In this document: piece after piece, positions 34,740 through 44,272 of the stretch
Layout: the number at the start of each line of letters is the position of its first letter
How positions within the stretch are numbered: the first letter of the stretch is position 1
Origin: Acidobacteriota bacterium
Lineage (GTDB): Bacteria; Acidobacteriota; Terriglobia; Bryobacterales; Bryobacteraceae
Length of the DNA: 64,000 bases
NCBI GenBank assembly: GCA_016185425.1
Contig: JACPNQ010000028.1
Span: 248,001-312,000, forward strand
Reading direction: 5' to 3'
Notes under the pieces: model-generated
What the model was told of the DNA's origin: nothing
What the model saw: only the letters and a program-made list of their open reading frames with translations
The model's database searches: none
Translations under genes and position numbers: made by a program

Positions 34740-36098
34740 CTATTTCGCCCGCATCGCGGCCACCGCATTCTTTGCGCCTCGAATGCAGTCCGGTATGCCG
34801 ATGCCATCATACGCGTTGCCGGCAAGGTAAAATCCGGTATGCCGCGCCTCGAGTTCTCGTATCTCCGCCACGCGCTTGCGGTGCCCCAGTCCGTACTGCG
34901 CCATCGCCCGCCGCCAACGGGTCACCTTCGAGAATCGCGGCATCGCCGTCAGCCCCAGTAGCTCCTTCAACTCGGCGGTGACGTCTTTGATCAACTCACC
35001 GTCCGGAACATCAATGGCTGCGCCGCCAAGAAAGCAGCGAAGCACTGCCTTTGCCGGTGGTACGCGGTGATCGAACTTCGTCTTCACGAACGTGCACGCC
35101 GCCATGCGCTTCCGCTCCACCTTCGGGACCAGAAAGCCGAACCCGTCGATCTTGCCGGCGACGTCCGCCTGCTCATATCCCAGCGCGAGCGTCACCGTCG
35201 AATTGTACTCCACGCCTGCCAACAACTCGCTCATCTTCTCATCGAGCGGGCGCAGCAAAGACGCGGCCGGCGCGGCCGGACAACAGACAAAAACGTTCTC
35301 CGCGTAGAGACGTTCCTTCTTGAGCTCCACCTCGTAGCCGAAACTTGATTTCCGGATCGCCAAAGCTTCATCCTGATACCGGTCCATCTTCCCCGGAAGC
35401 TGGCAGGTAATCGCCTGCGTCAACTGTTCCATGCCGCCCTTCAACGTCCGGAACAACGGACCGGCCGGGCCTTGCTTCAAGCGCTCCGCCCGCATCGCCA
35501 GCGTGCCCTTCGTCAGACTTCCATACTTCTTCTCCATGCCGGCGAACGACTCCAGCACCGCGTCCGCGCTCAGCAACTCAGGGTCGCCGCCATACACGCC
35601 GGCCAGCAGCGGTTCGGCCAGATAATCCACCGCCTCCTGTCCGTAGTGCTCTCTGACCATTTGGGCCACACTGCGCTCGGGCGGATCGGCCATGGGACTC
35701 CGGAAATACTCCAGGCCCATCTTGATCTTCGTGCTCCAGGAGAAAAGCGGACTCTTCACCATCGGCAGAATCCGCGTCGGCACCATCAGCATGAGCCCGT
35801 CCGGCATCGGGACCAATCTCCGGCGCTTGACGATAAACGTCACGCGCTGCCGATCGTTGCTGCCGATCACGTCGCTCTCCAGGCCCAACTCCCGGATCAG
35901 TTCCATCGCCGCCGGCTTCGACGACAAAAAACTATCGGGGCCGCCTTCAATCAGGCAGCCCTCCACTTGGTCCGTACGGATCACTCCGCCCAGACGTTTC
36001 TCTTTTTCAATCAGCAGCGGACGATGGCCGGCCTTCGCCAGATACCAGCACGCAGCCAAGCCAGTGATGCCGCCGCCAATGACCACATGCGAGGGCAC
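34740..36098 (-). CDS. hemY: Protoporphyrinogen oxidase, HemY type
   Basis: A 452-residue FAD enzyme oxidising proto- or coproporphyrinogen in haem synthesis. The start is GTG 36098, with AGGAG just upstream. The N-terminal dinucleotide fold is intact (VVIGGGITGLAACWYLAKAG, then EKEKRLGGVIRTD), followed by GCLIEGGPDSFLSSKPAA; the C-terminal FAD-binding segment is HTGFYLAGNAYDGIGIPDCI. Oxygen-dependent or coproporphyrinogen type cannot be separated by eye. It lies nine bases downstream of hemE, so the two late haem genes are co-transcribed. No other haem genes are in the window. Confidence 0.93.
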   Translation of the reverse strand: MPSHVVIGGGITGLAACWYLAKAGHRPLLIEKEKRLGGVIRTDQVEGCLIEGGPDSFLSSKPAAMELIRELGLESDVIGSNDRQRVTFIVKRRRLVPMPDGLMLMVPTRILPMVKSPLFSWSTKIKMGLEYFRSPMADPPERSVAQMVREHYGQEAVDYLAEPLLAGVYGGDPELLSADAVLESFAGMEKKYGSLTKGTLAMRAERLKQGPAGPLFRTLKGGMEQLTQAITCQLPGKMDRYQDEALAIRKSSFGYEVELKKERLYAENVFVCCPAAPAASLLRPLDEKMSELLAGVEYNSTVTLALGYEQADVAGKIDGFGFLVPKVERKRMAACTFVKTKFDHRVPPAKAVLRCFLGGAAIDVPDGELIKDVTAELKELLGLTAMPRFSKVTRWRRAMAQYGLGHRKRVAEIRELEARHTGFYLAGNAYDGIGIPDCIRGAKNAVAAMRAK

Positions 36099-36107
36099 GC
36101 AAGACTC

Positions 36108-37145
36108 CTACGGCCGGAAGTCCCGAACGATCTGTACCGCCGCCTTGACGTTCTCCACCGGCGTCTCCGGCAGAATGCCGTGACCCAGGTTGAAGATGTG
36201 TCCGGGCCGCGTACCCGTGCGCTTCAGCAGCTCATGGATCTTGGCTTTCAGCTCCGGCAGAGGAGCGAACAGCGCCGCCGGATCCAGGTTGCCCTGCACC
36301 GCCGAACGGTAGCTGATATCCATCCACGCCTGGTCGATATTCACGCGCCAGTCGACACCCATCACGTCGCCGCCCGCCGCGTGCAGTTCCCGGAAGAAGC
36401 CGGAAGCCCCCGTGCCGAAGTGAATTACCGGTACACCGGTCGAGCGGATGCGCTCAATGAGTGCTCGCGAATACGGCGCTACGTAGCGCACGTAGTCGTC
36501 CGGCGACAACGCGCCCACCCAGGAATCGAACACTTGAATCGCGCGCGCACCCGAGGCCACTTGCATAATCGCAAACGGTCCCAGAACATCGACGATCTTG
36601 CCCATCAACCGGCGCCACAGCGTCTCATCGGAGTACATCAGCCGCTTCGTGTGCAGGAAGCTGCGCGAAGGCCCGCCTTCAATCATGTAGCTGGCCAGCG
36701 TGAACGGAGCGCCGGTGAAGCCGATCACCGGAACTTTACCCGCCAGCGCGCGCGTTACAAGCTGAATCGATTCCCCAACGTAGCCAAGGTCGTCGGTATT
36801 CGAAATCGACAGCGAATCCACGTCGTTCGAATCACGCACCGGATTGTCGATATGCGGGCCCTCGCCCGCGCGGAACTCCAGCTTCAATCCCATCGGCTCG
36901 ACGGGCAGCAACAGGTCGGCGAAGATGATCGCCGCGTCAACGTCAAGAATCTCCACTGGCTGCAGTGTGACTGTCGATGCCAGGTCCGGCCGCTTGCAGA
37001 TGTCTAGAATCGAATTCTTGGCCCGGATCTCGCGGTAAGGCTTGAGATACCGGCCCGCTTGCCGCATAAACCACACCGGCCGGACGTCTGTCGGACGACG
37101 GCGGCACGCATCAAGAAATCGGCTGCTCATTGGAGCCACGCGCAT
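36108..37145 (-). CDS. hemE: Uroporphyrinogen decarboxylase
   Basis: HemE, 345 residues, converts uroporphyrinogen III to coproporphyrinogen III. I place the start at ATG 37145 because GGGGAGG lies six bases upstream; an ATG at 37130 (MSSRFLDAC) is the alternative and the open frame reaches 37244. Family motifs are present: RPVWFMRQAGRYLKPYREIR, FADLLLPVEPMG, GFTGAPFTLASYMIEGG, FDSWVGALSPDDY and FNLGHGILPETPVENVKAA. Its first 19 bases overlap the end of apbE; hemY follows. These three plus the SYLF gene look like one minus-strand operon. Confidence 0.96.
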   Translation of the reverse strand: MRVAPMSSRFLDACRRRPTDVRPVWFMRQAGRYLKPYREIRAKNSILDICKRPDLASTVTLQPVEILDVDAAIIFADLLLPVEPMGLKLEFRAGEGPHIDNPVRDSNDVDSLSISNTDDLGYVGESIQLVTRALAGKVPVIGFTGAPFTLASYMIEGGPSRSFLHTKRLMYSDETLWRRLMGKIVDVLGPFAIMQVASGARAIQVFDSWVGALSPDDYVRYVAPYSRALIERIRSTGVPVIHFGTGASGFFRELHAAGGDVMGVDWRVNIDQAWMDISYRSAVQGNLDPAALFAPLPELKAKIHELLKRTGTRPGHIFNLGHGILPETPVENVKAAVQIVRDFRP

Positions 37146-38098
37146 TGGGCCTCCCCCCGGTCCTCGCACAAAAACGCTCGGAATCCGGTCGGTAAATGTT
37201 TGGCCGCCCACCGGCGGCCTTGGATATAGGTTGGTTTCGTCCACGCCTCGGAATCGGTGCAGCGCGGCGATATAACAGAGACGGAGTACATGCCCTGCGA
37301 CGGGAATCCCGTTCGCGGGTCCATGATGTGCGAATAGATCCGCTTCCCCACCTGAAAAAACTTCTCATAACTGCCGGAAGTGGACATCGATTCGTTCTTC
37401 AAAAACACCTCGGCGACATGACGCTCGGAGTGCTTCGGATCCCGAATCACGACCTTCCATCCCTTCGGCTCGCCGGGCGGCGTGTTCAGACCATACATTG
37501 AACTGCCACCGGCGTTGATCAGTGCGCCCGATACCCCGGCCGCTTTCAAAATCGACGCCATTTTGTCGACGGCGTACCCCTTCCCGATCCCGCCGGGATC
37601 GATCTCGAGGCCGTCTTTTTCAAACCGGACTGTACGTGTGTCGTTTTGCAAGGAGAGATATTTGTAGCCCGTCCGGGTCAGCGCGGAGCGCACTTCCGAC
37701 CGGTGCGGCATGCGGCCGGAACCCTTGTAGAATCCCCAAACCCGCATTAGCGGTCCCACCGTTATGTCGAATGTACCTTCGCTCTGTTCGCTGTACCGTA
37801 CACATGCCGCAAGCAGGTCAAACAGCTCCTGGCTGACAGTCACGCCCCGGCCCGTGGCGCTTCGGTTCACTGTGCTCCATTCGCTATCCGGCCGGTAGTT
37901 GGACAACATCCGGTCCAGGCGGCGAGCCTCCTCAAGTGCCGATTCAACAGCGGCCGCCAAGTTCCCTCGGTCGCTGCCCCACGCGGCTATCGAAAAGGTG
38001 GAGCCCATTGCATCCACGCTGGATTCGTAGCGGATCGGGGGTTCCGCCGCATATGCCAACGCGGTCGCTAATATCAACACTAGCACAACACGACGCAT
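37127..38098 (-). CDS. apbE: FAD:protein FMN transferase ApbE
   Basis: A 323-residue exported ApbE. The start ATG 38098 gives signal peptide MRRVVLVLILATALAYAAEP; a longer frame from 38158 spoils it. Family marks: DAMGSTFSIAAWG, LSNYRPDSEWSTVN, GTFDITVGPLMRVWGFYKGS, EIDPGGIGKGYAVDK, INAGGSSMYGL, and the C-terminal metal site YSHIMDPRTGFPS. ApbE covalently attaches FMN to Thr of membrane or periplasmic partners such as Na+-NQR/Rnf subunits. No such target is in this window. The coupling to hemE and hemY suggests a shared link to respiratory cofactors (inference). Confidence 0.94.
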   Translation of the reverse strand: MRRVVLVLILATALAYAAEPPIRYESSVDAMGSTFSIAAWGSDRGNLAAAVESALEEARRLDRMLSNYRPDSEWSTVNRSATGRGVTVSQELFDLLAACVRYSEQSEGTFDITVGPLMRVWGFYKGSGRMPHRSEVRSALTRTGYKYLSLQNDTRTVRFEKDGLEIDPGGIGKGYAVDKMASILKAAGVSGALINAGGSSMYGLNTPPGEPKGWKVVIRDPKHSERHVAEVFLKNESMSTSGSYEKFFQVGKRIYSHIMDPRTGFPSQGMYSVSVISPRCTDSEAWTKPTYIQGRRWAAKHLPTGFRAFLCEDRGEAQCAWLQ

Positions 38099-38235
38099 TT
38101 TATGGCGAATAAACGGCGAATTCACGATTAAGTACGGACTTTTCCATGGCTTAGCCATGGGGTCTTCCCTTCAACTTACCAATTCCCAATAAACTCCGCC
38201 ACGTCCTTTGTGGCTAAACTATAGTTAAGTACAAT

Positions 38236-38781
38236 ATGAAATACGTGCTTAACACATCCATCGCCGGGCTCTTGATTGTCGGTGCCTACCACCGCATCCG
38301 GGCAGCACGCTCCGGCGAACCGATCAACCGGCGGTACGAAGGGCTACCGCTTCTAATCGGCATCCGTTTGTCCGGACTCGCCATCGTGGTAGCAGCCTGG
38401 CTGGCGCCCAGCGTCGAACCCTCTCCATCCGCTTGGGCCGGCGCGGCCGGCTTCCTGCTATCCGTTCTTTGGCTTGCGTGGATGTTCATTTCGCCCGGCC
38501 GCAATCTCACCGGCACTGTGGTCACCCGGCGCGACGCTTTCTTCGTCTCGCACGGGCCCTATCGCTTCGTGCGCAACCCGATGTACACCGGGGTATTGGC
38601 GGCAGGTCTTTCTCTCGCCCTCACCCTCGGAAGTTGGCCCGTCGCGGTGAGCACGACCGTCTGTTTTACTCTCCTCGCGATCCGCACCCGCATTGAAGAG
38701 CGCTTCCTCCTTGCTCGGTTCGGCTCGACGTACCAGGACTACATGAACCAAGTCGGGAGATTCCTCCCGCGCCTAATCTGA
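38236..38781 (+). CDS. Isoprenylcysteine/phospholipid methyltransferase-family membrane protein
   Basis: A 181-residue integral membrane protein with four to five helices and the family signature near the C-terminus: SHGPYRFVRNPMYTGVLAAG, then IRTRIEERFLLARFGSTYQDY. These residues bind S-adenosylmethionine and place the enzyme in the ICMT/PEMT group, whose bacterial members methylate lipids or other hydrophobic acceptors. Acceptor unknown. It lies 56 bases upstream of a B12-binding radical SAM gene on the same strand, and the two may modify one product. A TATAGT hexamer lies at 38220-38225. Confidence 0.85.
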   Translation: MKYVLNTSIAGLLIVGAYHRIRAARSGEPINRRYEGLPLLIGIRLSGLAIVVAAWLAPSVEPSPSAWAGAAGFLLSVLWLAWMFISPGRNLTGTVVTRRDAFFVSHGPYRFVRNPMYTGVLAAGLSLALTLGSWPVAVSTTVCFTLLAIRTRIEERFLLARFGSTYQDYMNQVGRFLPRLI

Positions 38782-38837
38782 TATGCTCACCTGATCCCGT
38801 CGAAGATCGAACCTGCGGGACGGAAGAGGTCCCCAGG

Positions 38838-40385
38838 ATGCGTGTGCATTTAGTGAATCCGAGTGATTCGTCGTTCGGAATTGGCGTAATTACGCCGCGT
38901 TGGCTCTATGTACTCGCCGCCGCCACTCCTGCCAAATATGGCGACCCGATCATCGTCGATGAGACTCTCGAACACCTGAATCTCGACGACGTGCGGTCCG
39001 GCGATATCGTCGGAATCGGCATTCACACCGGCAATGCCCTTCGCGGCATGCAAGTTGGCCGGAATTGCCGGGAACGGGGAGCCACCGTCGTTTATGGGGG
39101 CATTCATGCCACGTTATACCCCGGCGAAGCGCTCGAATTCGGCGCGGCGCACATTGTCGTTAAAGGGGATGGCGACGTCGTTTGGGGGCAGGTCATCCAG
39201 GACATCGTCGATGGCTGTGCGAAACAGATCTACGATGGCGGCCGTGTCTCCGGCAAGCAGTTCCTCCCGGCACGCTGGGATCTCGCCGGCCGCAACAAAT
39301 ATATGTGGGCGTCGGTCCAAACCGTCCGCGGCTGCCCCAAACACTGCTCGTTCTGTTCCGTCTGGCGCACCGACGGGCAAAAACCGCGTCAGCGCGAAGC
39401 CGACATCGTCGTCGACGAAATCGTGCAACTCCGGCGCCTCGGCTACCGCTTCATCGCCCTCGCCGATGACAACTTCTACCCCGTTACGAACACGGATATC
39501 CTGCTCGCCGAACGCCAGGGCAACGCCGCCCGCGTCGCGGAACTGAAGGCCATCCGCGAGGAGCGCTTCGACCTGATGGCCAAGCTCGCCATGCTGCCCA
39601 AGGACATGGTCTTTTTCACGCAGATCACCATGGAAGCCGGCGAAGACACCGAATTCCTCGTCGCTATGAAAAAGGCCCATATTCTTGGTGCCCTCGTCGG
39701 CGTCGAATCGGTTACGGAAGAGGGGTTAAAGGCCGTATTCAAAGACTTCAACAAAGCTGGCGCCAGCCTTGCCGAGCGCCTCAAGACATTTCGTGCGCAC
39801 GGTGTCCACGTCCTTGGCAGCTTCATCTTCGGCCTTCCGACCGATCGCGCAGACTCCTTCGCCGCTACTGCCGCGCTCGCCAAAGCAGCCGACCTGACTT
39901 TCGCCCAGTTCGTCATGATGACGCCGTTCCCGGGCACAGTTGATTTCGACCGTTGGGAAAAGGGTCTCGGAGCGGACGTACCCAAAGTAGACGGCATCCC
40001 CATCAGCCGTTACTGGCTCATTCCACACGAAGTCCGGCCCAAGATGTTCATCCCACACCCGACCATGAGCTCTGAGGACTTGCGCGAGCGCACACAGGGT
40101 GTCTGGGACCAGTTCTACGCACTGAAAGAAGTCTGGCAGCGCTCCAAATGCGCACCCACACTGCGCGGCCGCCTGGCTTTCCTATTCATATCCAAGCTCT
40201 ACCGGCAGATGTATGCCAACACCGGCATCTCCACCGATTCCGCCCGGCGCCAGCGGGCCACTCGGATGGCGCGCTGGCTGGCGATACCCTGCCGCAAACT
40301 TTTCGCGGCAAAACCGATGCCCGAGTTGCAGTCACCTGTCACAATATTGCGCCCGGCCGCCAGCTTGGTTTCCATCGGCGATTGA
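38838..40385 (+). CDS. B12-binding-domain radical SAM protein
   Basis: A 515-residue cytoplasmic enzyme. Residues ~1-140 resemble a cobalamin-binding fold (DIVGIGIHTGNALRGMQVG, VVYGGIHATLYPGEAL), without the DxHxxG motif, so cobalamin may bind base-off without a His ligand or not at all. The radical SAM core has the Cys triad in VRGCPKHCSFCSVWRTDG, with FIALADDNFY and GSFIFGLPTDRADS further on. Such proteins often methylate or rearrange unactivated carbons; hopanoid and bacteriochlorophyll enzymes are in the wider class, but I cannot assign it. The start follows GGAAGAGG. It is probably co-expressed with the methyltransferase-like gene upstream. Confidence 0.88.
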   Translation: MRVHLVNPSDSSFGIGVITPRWLYVLAAATPAKYGDPIIVDETLEHLNLDDVRSGDIVGIGIHTGNALRGMQVGRNCRERGATVVYGGIHATLYPGEALEFGAAHIVVKGDGDVVWGQVIQDIVDGCAKQIYDGGRVSGKQFLPARWDLAGRNKYMWASVQTVRGCPKHCSFCSVWRTDGQKPRQREADIVVDEIVQLRRLGYRFIALADDNFYPVTNTDILLAERQGNAARVAELKAIREERFDLMAKLAMLPKDMVFFTQITMEAGEDTEFLVAMKKAHILGALVGVESVTEEGLKAVFKDFNKAGASLAERLKTFRAHGVHVLGSFIFGLPTDRADSFAATAALAKAADLTFAQFVMMTPFPGTVDFDRWEKGLGADVPKVDGIPISRYWLIPHEVRPKMFIPHPTMSSEDLRERTQGVWDQFYALKEVWQRSKCAPTLRGRLAFLFISKLYRQMYANTGISTDSARRQRATRMARWLAIPCRKLFAAKPMPELQSPVTILRPAASLVSIGD

Positions 40386-40418
40386 TTCCGATTCCGTGAC
40401 AGAATATGGCGAGCCGCC

Positions 40419-41909
40419 ATGCCCCGGATACTGATCAGCGAATGCAAACAAGAGATCTCTTCCTTTAATCCCGTTGTCGCGGGGTACGACGACTTCCTCA
40501 TTAATCGCGGTGACGACGTAATCACCTATCACACGCCCGTACGGTCCGAGGTCGGCGGCGCCCTCAATGTGTTTGCGACTCGTCCCGATTACGAACTGGC
40601 CGGCGGCTACTGTGCTCGCGGCATCACATCCACGGGCACCGTCTCCTCCACGGCATTCGCAAAGATAGCGGAAGAGTTTCTCGACGCCGTTCGCAACGCC
40701 GGCGCGATTGACGGAATCTACTACTCCCTCCACGGCGCGCTCGCGGCAGAAGATGTCGACGACTGCGAAGGCTATCTGCTCGAGAAGACGCGTGAGATCG
40801 TCGGCGAGAAAATGCCGATCGCCGCATCGTTCGACCTGCACGGTATCCTCACCGACAGGATGCTGCAACACCCCGACGTCGTCACGGTCTTCCATACCAA
40901 TCCGCACACTGATTTCTTTCAAACCGGCCAGCGAGCCGCCCGCTTGTTGATCCGCCTTCTCGATGGCGAGATTCGCCCCGTTCAGATCCGCATCCCCGTT
41001 CCCGCTTTGGTTCGCGGGCAGGAGTGCATTACCGCCACGGGCCGCTACGGCAAATGGGTAAAGCAGGCCATCGATTTTGAAAACAGTCCCGGAGGGCTAT
41101 CGGGCGGTTTCTTCATCGGCAATCCATTCACCGATGTGCCCGATCTCGCTTCTAACGTCTTCCTCGAAGCCGATGGCGACGAAGGCGCCGCCATCGAGCT
41201 TGGCACGCGCATGGCGAAAGAGTTCTGGGAAGCGCGCGCGCAAATCCAGCAGCCGCTGCTCAACCTGGAACACGCCTGCCGCATCGCCATCGCCGCGAAG
41301 GGCCGCATCGTACTGGTCGATGCCGCCGATGCCACGAGCTCGGGTGCTTCCGGCGATTCAAACGCGATTGTTGCCGAACTCGTGCGCCAAGGCTGCACGC
41401 GTACTGTCCTTGCGCCATGCGTTGACGCTCCTGCGGCAAGGGCCTGCATGACCGCCGGCATCGGCGCCGAAATCACCGTCACCATCGGCGGTTCGCTGGA
41501 TCCCCGCTTCAAGCCACTCGCCGTCACTGGTCGCGTCCGCGTCCTTTCCGACGGTCACATGCGCAGCGAATCGCATGGCGAGCACTGGTATGCCGGTCCG
41601 ACCGGGGTCCTGGAATCAGGACCCTTTACCTGGGTCCTGATGTCCCGTCCGGTGAGCCTTTACGACCGCACGCCGTTCCTCGTCAACGGCCAGGACCCGG
41701 CCAATTTTGACATGTGCGTCGTCAAGAGTCCGCTCTGCCAGCCCCGGTTTTTCAACGACTTGGCGGAACATGTCCTCAATATTGACGCTCCCGGCGCGAC
41801 GAGCGCCAACGTCAAAGGCCTCGGACACAAAGTTGCCAGAAGACCGCTTTATCCTCTTGACGATAATTTCTGGAAGGGTCCTGAGGTCCGTGTCTTCCGG
41901 CGCCACTAA
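40419..41909 (+). CDS. M81-family metallopeptidase (MlrC/microcystinase-like)
   Basis: A 496-residue protein of the DUF1485/MlrC family: ISECKQEISSFNP at the N-terminus, DGIYYSLHGALAAEDVDDCE, FDLHGILTDRMLQH and HTNPHTDFFQTGQRAARLL as metal-site segments, then VDAADATSSGASGDSNAI in the C-terminal domain. MlrC opens linear peptides derived from microcystin; most relatives have unknown substrates and are thought to cleave amide bonds. No signal peptide. It is followed 12 bases on by an enolase-superfamily gene and then a sugar-acid-type MFS gene, so catabolism of an imported small molecule is likely. Confidence 0.9.
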   Translation: MPRILISECKQEISSFNPVVAGYDDFLINRGDDVITYHTPVRSEVGGALNVFATRPDYELAGGYCARGITSTGTVSSTAFAKIAEEFLDAVRNAGAIDGIYYSLHGALAAEDVDDCEGYLLEKTREIVGEKMPIAASFDLHGILTDRMLQHPDVVTVFHTNPHTDFFQTGQRAARLLIRLLDGEIRPVQIRIPVPALVRGQECITATGRYGKWVKQAIDFENSPGGLSGGFFIGNPFTDVPDLASNVFLEADGDEGAAIELGTRMAKEFWEARAQIQQPLLNLEHACRIAIAAKGRIVLVDAADATSSGASGDSNAIVAELVRQGCTRTVLAPCVDAPAARACMTAGIGAEITVTIGGSLDPRFKPLAVTGRVRVLSDGHMRSESHGEHWYAGPTGVLESGPFTWVLMSRPVSLYDRTPFLVNGQDPANFDMCVVKSPLCQPRFFNDLAEHVLNIDAPGATSANVKGLGHKVARRPLYPLDDNFWKGPEVRVFRRH

Positions 41910-41921
41910 CAACACACGAAA

Positions 41922-43076
41922 ATGCAAAGACGAACCCAATTGAAGGTCCAGGAGGTGCGCGCGTACGGGCTCCGCGGCCGTACGCCGGAAGGTGGATGGG
42001 CGAACGAACTGCGGCCCGAAGATTGCGTCCACACGATCATCGCCGTCCTCACCGAGGACGGTATCGGCTGGGGCTCCGTCTTCACCTCGGAGGCGCTCGT
42101 CAAGGCCTCGCTCGAAATTCTCCGTCCGCTGCTGATCGGCGAGAACGCCCTCGAACCGGAACGCGTCAGCGAAAAACTCCACCAGCACACCTTCTGGCTC
42201 GGCCGCGGCGGCTCAATCACTCATACAATCAGCGGGATAGATATCGCTCTCTGGGACCTGCTTGGCAAAGCCTGCGGTCAGCCCGTCGGCCGGCTGATCG
42301 GCGGCCGCTACCGCGAGCGCGTCCGCCCCTATGCTTCGCTCCTCATGCGCCAGCCCGAACAGATGGCGGATGAGCTGCTCCCTGTCAAAGCGCAGGGATT
42401 CCGCGCCTTCAAGATCGGTTGGGGACCTTTCGGGCGCAAGAGCAATGCCATTGACGAAGCCATTGTTCGCGCTGCCCGCGAGGCTGTCGGTGAGGAGTCG
42501 CTGCTGATGGTCGACGCCGGGGGCTCGGACGCATACTGGCCCGGCGACTACAAGTGGGCGATCCGCGCGGCTGAGATGCTCGCGGAGTACGGTGTTTATT
42601 GGTTCGAAGAGGCTCTGCATCCGGACGCGCTCGCCGGCTATGTCGCTCTTCGCCGCGCGTCGCGTGTGCCGATCACAGGCGGCGAAGTCTTCACCCGCCG
42701 TCAATCGTTCGCACCCTGGCTCACCGCCGGCGCCTTCGATATCGTGCAACCCGATGTTACCAAGTGCGGCGGACTCAGCGAGCAGCGCCGCATTGCCCAA
42801 ATGGCTGTCGATAACGGCGTCGGCTTCATTCCGCATGGCTGGAACACAACAGTTGGCCTTGCGTCCGATCTGCAGATCGCTTCGGCTTTTCCCGGCACCG
42901 ATCTGGTCGAATACCTCACCGGCTCACCCTTCATCGACGACCTCTGCGCCGCCGGTTGGAAGCTCGACGCCGACGGGATGCTCCCAATCCCATACACGCC
43001 CGGCCTGGGCATCGACCTCAATCTAGACGCTCTCGCCGAGTTCGCCCGCGCGGATGTGACCGAACTGAGACGCTGA
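41922..43076 (+). CDS. Enolase-superfamily (mandelate racemase/muconate lactonizing) dehydratase or racemase
   Basis: A 384-residue enzyme. The N-terminal capping domain includes GIGWGSVFTSEALV. The barrel has the superfamily metal ligands: Asp in LLMVDAGGSDAYWPGD, Glu in YWFEEALHPDALAGY and Glu in PITGGEVFTRR, plus the His base in FIPHGWNTTVGLA. The first catalytic lysine strand reads FRAFKIGWG, with one Lys where the mandelate racemase group has Lys-x-Lys. Acid-sugar dehydration is the commonest activity in this group. The stop overlaps the next start (TGATG), tying it to an MFS transporter. Confidence 0.88.
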   Translation: MQRRTQLKVQEVRAYGLRGRTPEGGWANELRPEDCVHTIIAVLTEDGIGWGSVFTSEALVKASLEILRPLLIGENALEPERVSEKLHQHTFWLGRGGSITHTISGIDIALWDLLGKACGQPVGRLIGGRYRERVRPYASLLMRQPEQMADELLPVKAQGFRAFKIGWGPFGRKSNAIDEAIVRAAREAVGEESLLMVDAGGSDAYWPGDYKWAIRAAEMLAEYGVYWFEEALHPDALAGYVALRRASRVPITGGEVFTRRQSFAPWLTAGAFDIVQPDVTKCGGLSEQRRIAQMAVDNGVGFIPHGWNTTVGLASDLQIASAFPGTDLVEYLTGSPFIDDLCAAGWKLDADGMLPIPYTPGLGIDLNLDALAEFARADVTELRR

Positions 43077-44266
43077 TGCCGCTTGTCGCGTACCTCTGGA
43101 TCGCCTTCGCGCTGAACTACATCGACCGTCAGATGGTCTACAGCATGTTCCCCGCACTGAAGGCGGATCTCGGGTTCGCCGGGCCGAAAATCGGGCTTAT
43201 CGGCAGCGTCTTCATGTGGGTTTACACACTGTCGATGCCGATAGCCGGCCGCCTCGCTGACGTTTGGCGCCGCGACATCCTGCTCGTTTCGAGCCTTGTT
43301 TTGTGGAGCATCGCCACTCTCGGCTGCGGCACGGCAAGCTCTGAATCCTCGTTCCTCGCATGGCGCGGCGTCATGGGCATCACAGAATCGCTCTACTACC
43401 CCACCGCGCTCGTCGCGATCGCGAATCACTACGCAGAGGCCGCGCGGTCCCGGGCAATGGGCATTCACCAGTCCGCGCAATTTATCGGCATCATCCTCGG
43501 TGGCTGGTACGGCGGCTGGGCGGCCGACAATACCGGATGGCGGCAAGCGTTTAGCGTCGCGGCGATTGCAGGTGTGGTGTACAGCCTCGTGCTGTGGTGG
43601 GGTGTGCGAAAGATATCGAAACCGCCGGGAAGGGCTGCTGCGTCGAGAGGCTCGGCGTGGAGTCTCCTCGAATCGCCATGCTATCTGGCGCTCTGCGCAG
43701 CCTTCGCCGCTTACTGTGCCATCTTGTGGATCTTCCTCGGGTGGTACCCGACCTTCCTTCAGGAACGCTTCGGCCTGTCGATGACCGACAGCGGATGGAA
43801 CGCCACTGTCTTTGTCCAACTCAGCCAGGTGACCGGCATACTCGGCGGCGGCGCGCTGACCGATCGCATGCGCAAACGGTGGCCGCCCGCCCGGCTCTAC
43901 ATGACGGCGCTCGGCGTCTTCGGCAGCGCGCCATTCGCCTATTGGACCTTTGCCTCAACCACGCTCGACGAAGCGCGCATCTTCTCCGCGGGCTTCGGGC
44001 TATTCGGCGGGCTGCTCGCAACGAACGCGTTCGCCGCGGCGTACGACGTGATTGGCGAGGAGAATCGCGGTATCGGAGGCGGCGTGCTCAACATGACCGG
44101 CGGGCTATCAAGCGCCGCCATGATCTACATGGCGGGCATATGGAAAGAGACGATCGGTTTCGCGGGAATGGTTGTGTGGATGGCGGCTGTCTCCCTGCTC
44201 TCCGCGATAGTCCTCGCCGCCGTAGTGTCGAAGCGGTTCGCGATGGAACATAGCTCCGCGGTATAA
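43076..44266 (+). CDS. MFS transporter (anion:cation symporter type)
   Basis: A 396-residue twelve-helix permease. I start at ATG 43076, which overlaps the upstream stop; the frame is open further left but inside the previous gene. The first helix has ALNYIDRQMVYSMFPALK, followed by the MFS loop signature GRLADVWRRDILL, which resembles hexuronate/glucarate-type symporters. With the enolase-superfamily enzyme upstream, uptake of a sugar acid or similar organic anion is the simplest reading (inference). The next gene follows six bases after its stop. Confidence 0.88.
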   Translation: MPLVAYLWIAFALNYIDRQMVYSMFPALKADLGFAGPKIGLIGSVFMWVYTLSMPIAGRLADVWRRDILLVSSLVLWSIATLGCGTASSESSFLAWRGVMGITESLYYPTALVAIANHYAEAARSRAMGIHQSAQFIGIILGGWYGGWAADNTGWRQAFSVAAIAGVVYSLVLWWGVRKISKPPGRAAASRGSAWSLLESPCYLALCAAFAAYCAILWIFLGWYPTFLQERFGLSMTDSGWNATVFVQLSQVTGILGGGALTDRMRKRWPPARLYMTALGVFGSAPFAYWTFASTTLDEARIFSAGFGLFGGLLATNAFAAAYDVIGEENRGIGGGVLNMTGGLSSAAMIYMAGIWKETIGFAGMVVWMAAVSLLSAIVLAAVVSKRFAMEHSSAV

Positions 44267-44272
44267 ACGGGT

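Noticed and set aside
35472..37007. 511-aa plus-strand open frame
   Set aside because: Antisense shadow across hemY and hemE, both of which have clear family motifs.
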